A DNA stretch of 31,492 bases from a virus. Location: positions 1 through 31,492 of IMG/VR virus record IMGVR_UViG_3300030450_001500; one strand, 5' to 3'. The translations under genes and the position numbers were made by a program. The notes beneath the pieces are model-generated. The model did no database searches. It was not told where the DNA came from and saw only the letters and a program-made list of their open reading frames with translations. Positions 8,189-16,200 of the stretch are shown here, piece after piece; position 1 is the stretch's first letter, and each line of letters starts with the position of its first letter.

Positions 8189-8656
8189 ATGCTTAAAAAT
8201 CTCATTAGCACAATAGCTCCAGCGTTAGGATCGGCACTCGGCTCACCCCTAGGTGGGGCAGCAGTCAGCATGATAGCAGAGAAGCTAGGTGTGCCGAACA
8301 ATCAAAAAGCAGTAGAGAAAGCCATACAACAAGCCACACCAGAACAGTTACTAGAACTCAAAAAGGTCGAGAAAGACTTCGAAGTTAAGATGAAAGAGCT
8401 TGATGTCGATGTTTTTAAACTAGAAACTCAGGACGTACAGAACGCCAGAAAGACCTTTGCCTCTGATTGGACATCCAAGTTTATGGGTTTATTGGTAATC
8501 TGCGGCTTCTTAGGATATATCTTTTTAGTCACTTTACAGCCACCAGAACAGAACTCCGAGGCTCTTATCAACCTTGTGCTTGGTTACTTAGGTGGTTTGG
8601 CTAGTGCAATCATATCTTTCTACTTTGGCGCTTCACATACTAAAGATAAAGACTGA
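8189..8656 (+). CDS. 3TM holin-like membrane protein
   Basis: 155 residues. An N-terminal Gly/Ala/Ser-rich amphipathic segment (residues 1-35) is followed by an acidic/basic helical middle (40-90, KAIQQATPEQLLELKKVEKDFEVKM) and two clear membrane helices near 96-117 and 125-147, ending in YFGASHTKDKD. This layout, including the ARKTFASDW and ISFYFGAS motifs, resembles the GTA-type 3TM holin family. Such proteins are common among head-tail genes of marine phages. It would permeabilise the inner membrane and let endolysin out, although the endolysin lies 16 kb away; a structural role cannot be excluded. It starts one base after the previous stop. Confidence 0.7.
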   Translation: MLKNLISTIAPALGSALGSPLGGAAVSMIAEKLGVPNNQKAVEKAIQQATPEQLLELKKVEKDFEVKMKELDVDVFKLETQDVQNARKTFASDWTSKFMGLLVICGFLGYIFLVTLQPPEQNSEALINLVLGYLGGLASAIISFYFGASHTKDKD

Positions 8657-9087
8657 TGGCACACAAAAGACAATCTATTAGGGAAAGGGTAGCTAGTACA
8701 CTAACAGGTTTGACTACCACAGGCTCTAATGTCTTTCAGAGCAGAGTTTATCCCATAGAGAATACCAAACTACCATGTTTGTTGATATACACCAGAGAAG
8801 AGACCTCAGAGCCTTTGATAATGAATCCGCCTAGAACAATAGAAAAAGTTTTATCTTTGGTCGTTGAGGGTTACGTCAAAGCAAACACCAACTTTGACGA
8901 TACAATAGATACCATTTGTGAGGAAGTGGAAGAAGCTTTGTTTACAGATAGATTGATAAATGATTTAGCTTTAGATAGCTTTTTAGTCAACACAGATATA
9001 TCATATAACGGAGAAGGTGATAATCCGTTAGGAATTGTTGTAATGACATTTCAAATAACTTATCATCATACAGAAGGAAGTATTTAA
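8656..9087 (+). CDS. tail terminator (gpU-like)
   Basis: 143-residue protein with the lambda gpU layout: N-terminal helix (KRQSIRERVASTLTGL), V-Y-P segment followed by LPCLLIYTREE, a beta strand SLVVEGYVKA, a helical DDTIDTICEEVEEALF segment, and a terminal strand GIVVMTFQITYHHTE, comparable to the DLTYVITY end of gpU. Caps the tail tube and joins it to the head. It is coupled to the holin-like gene (TGATGG overlap) and is followed by the tail tube protein, which is the lambda order U-V. Confidence 0.75.
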   Translation: MAHKRQSIRERVASTLTGLTTTGSNVFQSRVYPIENTKLPCLLIYTREETSEPLIMNPPRTIEKVLSLVVEGYVKANTNFDDTIDTICEEVEEALFTDRLINDLALDSFLVNTDISYNGEGDNPLGIVVMTFQITYHHTEGSI

Positions 9088-9089
9088 TT

Positions 9090-9476
9090 ATGGCAACTTT
9101 TTCAGGTTCAGCAGGTGTGGTAAAAGCAGGTGGTAACGCTATTGGCGAAATCAGATCTTTCACTGTCGATCAAACAGGTGACACAGTAGAAGATACGGCG
9201 ATGGGCGATACTTCAAGAAGCTTTGTACCTACTCTAAATACATTTACAGCGTCTATTGATGCGCTCTTCGATGACACAGATACAGCACAAACCGCTATGA
9301 CAATCGGAAGTAGTCTAGCGTTTTTGTTCCAACCAGAAGGCAGTGGTTCAGGTGCATACCAACTATCAGGATCAGGGATCGTGACAGGGATATCACAATC
9401 ACAGAGCTTTGATGGTTTAGTAGAAAGGTCATTCACAGTACAAGGTACTGGCGCATTAACTATCGGCACTGCATAG
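9090..9476 (+). CDS. major tail tube protein
   Basis: 128-residue beta-rich protein: MATFSGSAGVVKAGGNAIGEIRSFTVD at the start, DTVEDTAMGDTSRSFVPTLNTFTASIDALFDDTD in the middle and a final ERSFTVQGTGALTIGTA strand. This is the familiar pattern of small siphophage tail tube proteins, where the plain tube fold lacks the extra Ig domain found in lambda gpV. It stacks in rings around the tape measure. Context agrees: gpU-like gene upstream, frameshifting chaperone genes downstream. Confidence 0.85.
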   Translation: MATFSGSAGVVKAGGNAIGEIRSFTVDQTGDTVEDTAMGDTSRSFVPTLNTFTASIDALFDDTDTAQTAMTIGSSLAFLFQPEGSGSGAYQLSGSGIVTGISQSQSFDGLVERSFTVQGTGALTIGTA

Positions 9477-9478
9477 TA

Positions 9479-9814
9479 TTGAAAGCAATAGAACGAGCTA
9501 AAGCGCATTTTGACAGTCTTGATGTCAAAAAAATACTTGTACCTGAGTGGGGTGACGATAATGCACCCCTAGAAATCTACGCAAAACCCCTTACGCTGCA
9601 AGAAACCTCAAAGCTTTATGCTATGGCGAAAGACAATGAGATGACTATGTTAGCTTATGTCTTAATATATAAAGCACTAGATGCCAATGGCGATCAAATC
9701 TTTTCTCTAGAAGATAAACAAACACTGCTTACCAAAGTAGATCGCAATGTCCTAATCAGAGTATCTAACGAAATCATGGCAGAGCAGCCAGAAGAAGAAG
9801 TAAAAAAAAGTTAA
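9479..9814 (+). CDS. tail assembly chaperone gpG-like
   Basis: 111 residues, likely beginning at TTG 9479, two bases after the tail-tube stop. The middle (EIYAKPLTLQETSKLYAMAKDNEMTMLAYVLIYKALDANGDQIF) is the usual pattern of siphophage chaperones that bind the tape measure and tube subunits during assembly. It ends EEVKKS at a run of eight adenines (9802-9809) that allows ribosomes to slip into the -1 frame and make the longer gpGT form. No other start codon in the frame lies nearer the N-terminal pattern; the noncanonical start is plausible with coupling. Confidence 0.85.
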   Translation: MKAIERAKAHFDSLDVKKILVPEWGDDNAPLEIYAKPLTLQETSKLYAMAKDNEMTMLAYVLIYKALDANGDQIFSLEDKQTLLTKVDRNVLIRVSNEIMAEQPEEEVKKS

Positions 9815-9960
9815 CAGACGATCACAACCTCTACAACCAATTTCAACTAGCTGAATTGCTAGGCAAGTCTCTGCATGAGATACAGCAAATGTCTATAGAA
9901 GAATACCAATTATGGACAGCTTACTTTAGAATAAAAGCAGAAAGACAAAAAAATGGCTAG
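9479..9960 (+). CDS. gpGT-like chaperone made by -1 frameshift
   Basis: At the A-AAA-AAA-G site (9802-9810) a -1 slip converts the end of gpG into a 50-residue extension encoded from 9808 to the TAG at 9958: KLTDDHNLYNQFQLAELLGK, then SLHEIQQMSIEEYQLWTAYF and a basic tail. The E-L-L-G-x-S-L-x-E-I...M-S-x-x-E-Y-x-x-W-x-x-Y-F pattern is that of gpT-type extensions. The extension has no usable start of its own, sits exactly between gpG and tape measure, and its stop overlaps the tape-measure start by eight bases. The fused product would be about 160 residues. Frameshift is inferred from this layout. Confidence 0.85.
9802..9810 (+). promoter_or_regulatory. -1 ribosomal frameshift slippery site
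   Basis: Eight As followed by G, read in the zero frame as GTA AAA AAA AGT TAA, so slippage happens just before the zero-frame stop. A weak 5-bp stem (CTAGC 9847-9851 / GCTAG 9858-9862) lies about 37 bases downstream, probably too far to be a stimulator. The homopolymer alone is a strong slip sequence. Confidence 0.8.
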
Positions 9961-11761
9961 TCAAAGTTACAAAATTCTAATCTCTGCAAAAGATAAAGCC
10001 AGTGGCACATTTAAGAGCTTAGGCAAAGCAGCAGGTGGCGCAAGTAAAGTTGTCGGTGGTTTGACTAAGGGTGTAGCAACAGCAGCAGTAGCTCTAACAG
10101 CAGCCTCAGTCGCAGTTGCAGCTATAGCACGAAGTTCTTTTGAGTTTGCAGACGCTATCGGCAAAGTCTCGACTAGAACAGGTATAGCCACAGATACAGT
10201 ACAAGCTTTTCAAATAGCAGCAGTTGAATCAGGATCTTCTGTTGAGATAGCCAACAAATCCTTAGAAAAATTTACACGATCTGTTGGTGATGCGCAAAGA
10301 GGATTAAAAACTCAAGCTGATATTTTTAAAGACTTGGGAGTTTCAATTACAGATGCTAATGGTGCTACTAAGAGTATGGATGTCTTGCTCAGAGAAGTAT
10401 CAGATGGTATGGCAGGTTTGCAATCACAATCAGAGAAAGCCACAGTAGCAGCGAACTTATTTGGTCGTGCTGGTATTCAAATAGTAGATATTTTGGATAA
10501 TGGCGGTGCTTCGTTCGATGCTTTCATAGACAAAGCAAAGGACTATGGTTTGATACTAAGTGAAAAAGGCATAAGGCAGTCAGAAAAATTTAACGACACC
10601 TTAGCTTTTATAAACAGGCAATTTAAAACTGCTACAGCAGCAATATCCATAGCTTTTTTACCCATCTTGCAACATCTAGCTACAGCTTTCAAAGAATTGA
10701 CAGCCGCGACTGTAGCTGGTGATGCTGGTGTTATGAAGTTTGGTGAGAACATAAGAGACAAAGTGTTAAATATGTTTGATGCTTTTCTTAGAAGCATTGC
10801 CGACATACTAGATAGCTTCCATCAGTTCAGAATACGTTTAGTAGGTCTTGAGGCTAACTTAACAAACATGGCAACCAGAGCAGAATCCGCTGGTAATGCT
10901 TTGGCATTTATGGCTCATGCAGCGCTTGGTAACGTAGGTGAGATGGCTAAATTAGCTACCAAAATGTTTGTAGCAAGTCATAGAATTGTTGATGCAGATG
11001 AAGCTATGCAAAAGTTCGCAGATTCAAATGTGTCTGGTGGTGATGCTGTAAGGGGTTTTGCAGATGACTTACAAAAAAGATTAGTCAAGATACTAGGTGA
11101 AAATAACGAAGAAGTTACAAACCTAGTTGATTCTTACAAAGCTTTATTTACTGGTATTGAAACTGGTATTACAGACTTACAAAGTCCGTTAGATGTTTAT
11201 GAAGATCAGCTCACAAATGCACAAACCAGAACCAAAGATTTTGAAAATACAGCAGTTAATGCTTTTAAGAAAGCAGAAGATGCTTTAGTAGATTTCGTCA
11301 AAACAGGTAAACTAGATTTCAAAGACCTCATAGATTCTTTGTTATCAGATTTAGTAAGATTTGAAATCAGACAAAAATTTATTACACCTATGTTCGAAAG
11401 TTTTAAATCAAATAGAGATAGTGGTAGGGGTTTCTTTTCATCTTTTTTCGATGGTCTTGGTACACTTTTCGGATTTGATGGTGAAGGCGGTGGTTTTACT
11501 GGCATGGGAGCTAGAGCAGGGGGTATAGATGGTAAGGGTGGTTTCCCAGCTATACTCCACCCTAACGAAACCATTATAGACCATCATCAAGGACAATCAG
11601 GTGGTGTTGTTATTAATCAATCACTGAACTTTGCCACAGGTGTGCAAGATACAGTCAGAAACGAAGTGCTACAAATGTTGCCTGATATTGCAGAAACATC
11701 AAAAAATGCGGTGGCAGAAGCTATGCAAAGAGGCGGTAGTTTTAGGAGAACTATGCGATGA
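9953..11761 (+). CDS. tail tape measure protein
   Basis: 602 residues. The start MASQSYKILISAKDKASGTF is typical of tape measures; a hydrophobic Ala/Val/Gly segment (about 25-62) is a probable membrane-inserting part. Long helical stretches dominate the middle and the C-terminus is Gly-rich with GGFPAILHPNETIIDHHQG, common near tape-measure ends. It sets tail length and enters the host envelope at injection; by the usual ~1.5 angstrom-per-residue rule the tail would be about 90 nm (inference). Its start overlaps the gpGT stop and its end overlaps the next gene start, where an AGGAGA ribosome site lies at its 3' end. Confidence 0.9.
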   Translation: MASQSYKILISAKDKASGTFKSLGKAAGGASKVVGGLTKGVATAAVALTAASVAVAAIARSSFEFADAIGKVSTRTGIATDTVQAFQIAAVESGSSVEIANKSLEKFTRSVGDAQRGLKTQADIFKDLGVSITDANGATKSMDVLLREVSDGMAGLQSQSEKATVAANLFGRAGIQIVDILDNGGASFDAFIDKAKDYGLILSEKGIRQSEKFNDTLAFINRQFKTATAAISIAFLPILQHLATAFKELTAATVAGDAGVMKFGENIRDKVLNMFDAFLRSIADILDSFHQFRIRLVGLEANLTNMATRAESAGNALAFMAHAALGNVGEMAKLATKMFVASHRIVDADEAMQKFADSNVSGGDAVRGFADDLQKRLVKILGENNEEVTNLVDSYKALFTGIETGITDLQSPLDVYEDQLTNAQTRTKDFENTAVNAFKKAEDALVDFVKTGKLDFKDLIDSLLSDLVRFEIRQKFITPMFESFKSNRDSGRGFFSSFFDGLGTLFGFDGEGGGFTGMGARAGGIDGKGGFPAILHPNETIIDHHQGQSGGVVINQSLNFATGVQDTVRNEVLQMLPDIAETSKNAVAEAMQRGGSFRRTMR

Positions 11762-12618
11762 TTATAGATATACCAACTAACACTAATTTTGCTTCTGTAA
11801 CTTTCACCTTGAACAGAAACATAGCAGCTTCAAGATCAGTATTTACCAACAGACAAAGAACACAAGAATACGATGGGGTTTTTTGGACAGCACAACTGAC
11901 ATTACCGCCCTTGCAGAGATCAGATGCGGTAGAGTGGGTCACATTCTTAACGAGACTACAAGGAGTAAAGAATACCTTTTTGCTCGGTGATCCATCACAT
12001 ACTAGCAACTCTGGCACATACAACGAAACCTTTTTAGCAACTGACAATTTGATATCAGATACCAGTGAAACTTTATCATTTACAGCCTCAAGCAAAACAA
12101 TCTCAGCAGCCAACAGTATTTTCACTTCTGCTTTAGCAGGTGCATTTATTTTAGTTTCAGGCGCTACTAATGATGAAAATAATGGTACATTCAAGATTAC
12201 CTCAAAAACTTCTAATACTGCTGTCGTGGTAGATCGTGCTTTAGTTGATGAATCATCTACAGCAAGTTGTAAGGTACAGCAAAACGTCAAAGGTGTAACT
12301 GGTCTATCACTTAACAGATTATCGAGTGGTACAGGCACAATCAAAAAAGGCGACTATCTAGCGGTACACAATGCAGCTTCAGCGACCTCTGATCCTGTGC
12401 AGTATCTATTAGCTGTGGAAGATGCAACTGTGACTAGTACGAACTATGGTGTGAGAACAGAACCGAAACTGAGACAAGATATTACCAACGGACATTATGT
12501 AAAGTTTGCAACTCCTAAAGGACAGTTCAGATTAGCTTCTAACGAAGCTAATTGGTCTGTTAATCAAGCTAGTTTATATGGCATATCTTTCACAGCGATA
12601 GAGGTGATAAATGGCTAG
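11758..12618 (+). CDS. distal tail-like minor tail protein with beta insertion
   Basis: 286 residues. The N-terminal third (NRQRTQEYDGVFWTAQLTLPPLQRSDAVEWVTFLTRLQG, then KNTFLLGDP) follows the plan of phage minor tail proteins that start the distal tip; the final strands (LYGISFTAIEVING) complete that fold. Between about 100 and 215 lies an inserted Ser/Thr-rich beta region that could be a carbohydrate- or ligand-binding module. The AGGAGA in front of ATG 11758 is a good ribosome site and overlaps the tape-measure end. It probably forms the tail tip ring that connects tube and central fibre; the exact family is uncertain. Confidence 0.7.
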   Translation: MIIDIPTNTNFASVTFTLNRNIAASRSVFTNRQRTQEYDGVFWTAQLTLPPLQRSDAVEWVTFLTRLQGVKNTFLLGDPSHTSNSGTYNETFLATDNLISDTSETLSFTASSKTISAANSIFTSALAGAFILVSGATNDENNGTFKITSKTSNTAVVVDRALVDESSTASCKVQQNVKGVTGLSLNRLSSGTGTIKKGDYLAVHNAASATSDPVQYLLAVEDATVTSTNYGVRTEPKLRQDITNGHYVKFATPKGQFRLASNEANWSVNQASLYGISFTAIEVING

Positions 12619-13228
12619 TAGAGATATACCAACAGACATAACCAATAGATTAACTAATGACAAACAACAAATAGCTTTTGCAGTAAATCTAGCTTTTGAT
12701 TCTGGTGCTGTCAATCTCTGGACAGGTACAGGCGATTTCACTGGTAGCGATGGCTTGACCTATGTTGGTGCTGGTGAGTTTTTAAATATTTCCAATCTCG
12801 AAGAAAGTGCAGAACTGTCATCAACCAATCTAACAATCACGATTTCAGGTCTTAACAACAAAATAATTGGCTATGCTGCCACAGAAAACTACCAAAGCAG
12901 ACCAGTCACGCTGAATATGTTTTTCTTCCATCCTGATACTACTCAAGAGGTTGATAAAGTTATTTTGTTCAAAGGCAGAATAGATACTTTGACTGTCACA
13001 GAAGGCAATAGTTTTGCTGTAGTAGTGTCTTGTGAAAATCAGTTAATAGATTTGACCAGACCTAAAGATTTATTCTTCACTCCTGAGACCCAAGAATTTC
13101 TACATTCAGGCGACAAAGGCTTAGAGTTTGTACCAAAAATACAAGAACAAACTATCAACTGGGGTGGTTTGACAGGGGGCGGTACAGGTCGAGCAGCAGG
13201 AGATAGACCACCTTCACGACGATTCTAG
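12611..13228 (+). CDS. tail hub protein, DUF2163-like
   Basis: 205-residue beta-rich protein with SGAVNLWTGTGDFTGSDGLTYVGAGEFLNISNLEESAELSSTNLTITISG at its start, then KGRIDTLTVTEGNSFAVVVSCENQLIDLTRP. This pattern (T-G-x-G-D...G...S.l....e....) resembles baseplate hub proteins of the DUF2163 type in siphophages and gene transfer agents. A Gly/Arg-rich tail (GGLTGGGTGRAAGDRPPSRRF) ends the protein. It overlaps the upstream gene by eight bases and stands just before the central fibre, as expected for a tail-tip hub. There is no NlpC/P60-type peptidase next to it, unlike lambda K or gene transfer agents. Confidence 0.65.
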   Translation: MASRDIPTDITNRLTNDKQQIAFAVNLAFDSGAVNLWTGTGDFTGSDGLTYVGAGEFLNISNLEESAELSSTNLTITISGLNNKIIGYAATENYQSRPVTLNMFFFHPDTTQEVDKVILFKGRIDTLTVTEGNSFAVVVSCENQLIDLTRPKDLFFTPETQEFLHSGDKGLEFVPKIQEQTINWGGLTGGGTGRAAGDRPPSRRF

Positions 13229-13229
13229 T

Positions 13230-16200
13230 ATGGGAAAGTTAAAAGATTTTTTTGAAGCTGTAGTTGGATTTGCAGCAGGTTCTACACTTGTAGGTTTAGT
13301 CTTAGGTACTGTACCACTTACAAAAGTAGTATCAACTTTTATAGGCGCAGTACAACAAAATTTTTTATATTTCGGTCTTAGCTATATTACAAGTAAAGGT
13401 TCTGAAGATACCGCACAAAGAAACTTAGGTATCAAAACAGCAGTCACAAACCCAGTAGCGCCCAGAAATGTAGTCTATGGTAAGACCAGAGTGGGTGGTA
13501 CTATTGTCCAAAGAACTGTTAGCAGTAAATCAGGTTCGACATCTCAGAACGTGTTACACCACGTCATAGCTGTCGCTGGACACGAAATAAACAATATCAC
13601 AAAGGTTTTTATAGATGGTGGTAAAGGCACAGTAGAACTAGATTTAAGTTCTGATTTTACCTCAGCTACTGAAAACAGCACCACAGTCTTTCGTTGCACT
13701 AATTCTGATTTTGTTAACGCTGATAACACTGATGCTTATACTGGCGGTAGTCTAATTAAATTAGCATTTGAAAAAGGCGATCAAACAGCAGCAAATGCCT
13801 ATGCAGTAGCACAAATACCAAGTAGTAACTGGACAACAGATCACAAAATGTTAGGTATTGCTTTTGTTTATGTTAATTGTATTTATGACAGTGAAAAGTT
13901 TACTGCCATACCTACTTTCAGTTTTGAGGTTGAGGGTAAAAAGGTCTTTGATCCTGTGTCTAGCTCTACTGTTTACTCTACTAACCCAGCCTTAATTATC
14001 AGGGATTATTTAATGGATAGCACATATGGCTTCGGTGCGGTTGCTGATGAAATAAACGATGCTGCTTCTGGGGCAGGGTTCGTTCAAGCTAGAAGCGACT
14101 GTAACGATAGTGTCAGTATTACAGGTGGCTCTGAAAGTAGATTTACTTTAAATGGTGAGTTTGTGGCTACAGAAGAACCGCAACGTGTGTTAGAAACTAT
14201 GTTGTCAGCTTGTGCAGGACAACTGCTCTACAACAATGGTAAGTTCTCACTCTTCGTTGGTAAGGGTCGAACAGCATCAGGCACAATCACAGACGATAAG
14301 ATCTTAGCCCCTATCCAAATACAAACCAAAGCTTCTGGTAAAGATTTAGTCAATGGGGTCAAAGCTACTTATGTCAGACCAGATGACAAATATATAGCAG
14401 GTGAAATCACACCTTATAAAGACAGTACTTTCTTAACAGAAGATACCCCAACAGGTAAAGCTTCAGCCGATTATGAAAACTTTTTGGATTTAGCTTTCCC
14501 TTACACTCATTCAAGTTTCACTGCGCAAAGACTGGCACGAATAGCTTTGAATTATGAAAGACAAGATCAGACCCTTAGTGTACTTGTACCTTTGGATTTT
14601 CTCAGTCATCAGGTGGGTGATATTGTCAATCTTGACAACGATAGACTAGGTTACAGTGGCAAAGATTTTGAAATAATTGGTATGTCGTTCGAGTTTTTGA
14701 ACGACCAATACCTAGCATTACGTTTGAGTTTGAAAGAATACAGCTCGACTATCTTTGACTTCTTTACTTATGTTGCAGACCCTACACTGCCAAGTGAACC
14801 GCCAAGCGGTGACAATACTGTCGGCTCACCGACTGGTCTGTCACTTGCTGAGTTCGTCAAAGATTCACAAGTCAGATTACATTTTATTAGGGCAACATGG
14901 ACAAATAATGTTGATGATAAAATTGTTACGACAGAGGTAGCTTACAAAAAGTCAACGGATTCTAACTTCGATGCAGCAGATGTCAGTTACCCAAGCAACA
15001 GCTTTTCTTTTTACGTTGAACCAGCAACGACCTACAATGTCAAGGTTAGACATATAACTAATACTGGCGTTAGTAGTTCTTACACCGGTACTGTTGATCT
15101 GACAACTTCAGGCGGTCAAGTAACTTTAACTACAGGTACTATTAGTGGCATCACCATAGAATCTGGCAAACTTTATCAAGGCACAGGTACTTTCAACAAC
15201 AGCAACACAGGCTTCTATATTGATAGTTCAGGACAGTTCTCACTGAAAGATAAGCTGTCTTTCAATGGCACAACGCTCAATATCTCAGGCAACTTGACAG
15301 TAGAGAACACAATCACTGCTGATAAGATCGTGGTTGGTGGTATAACATTAGACAATCTAATATCAGCTACGGATCAAGCTAGTAGTAATTATCTGACTAC
15401 TTTCTCTGGGGCGGTCAAAATAGCTTCAGGTGGAGCTAGTGCTGGTTATCCAGCAGAGTTACAAATACAAGCAACTGAACATACCAACGCTATAGGCACA
15501 CTGCAACAAAGTCAGACACAACTGACAATCAGGTCTCGGAACAATACTTCTAATGGCGCAATCGCTTTTCAAGGATTTAATGGTACAACACCAACTAACT
15601 ATGGTAATTTCGATGCTTCAGGTAATCTCAACCTGAATCAAAACCTCGTAGTTAGTGGCGATCTAACAGTCTCAGGCACAACTACTACAGTTGATACAAC
15701 TAACACGAATGTTAAAGACAACAACCTAACCCTGAACTATTCAACAGGAGATTCTAGCTCAACAGCCAATGGTGCTGGTCTGACGATCCAAGATGCAGTC
15801 AGCGCATCTACTGATGCCACTATCTTATGGGATAGTACAAATGACGAGTTCGATTTTTCTCATAAAATTACCACACCATCTATACAGACATCAGGTGCAT
15901 CTACTATTGATGAATTGACAGTTACTAATGATGCTTTGTTTCAAGGTAGTATTGATGTAGGTGGTGGCACGATTGACTGTGGTGCAATAACTACAAGCGG
16001 TCTTTTAACTGTCGGTAGTGGTGCAGGAGCAATAAAAATAAATGAAAGTTTTATTACAGCAAGAAGCTCAGATAATGCAAATGACATAAATCTTATAGCC
16101 AATATAAATGTTTTAGATGCTGATGATATTGTAATTGGTTCTACATCAGGTCAAAGGTTTAACGATAATATTGTTTTGAGGACTGGTGGTGCTAATAGGG

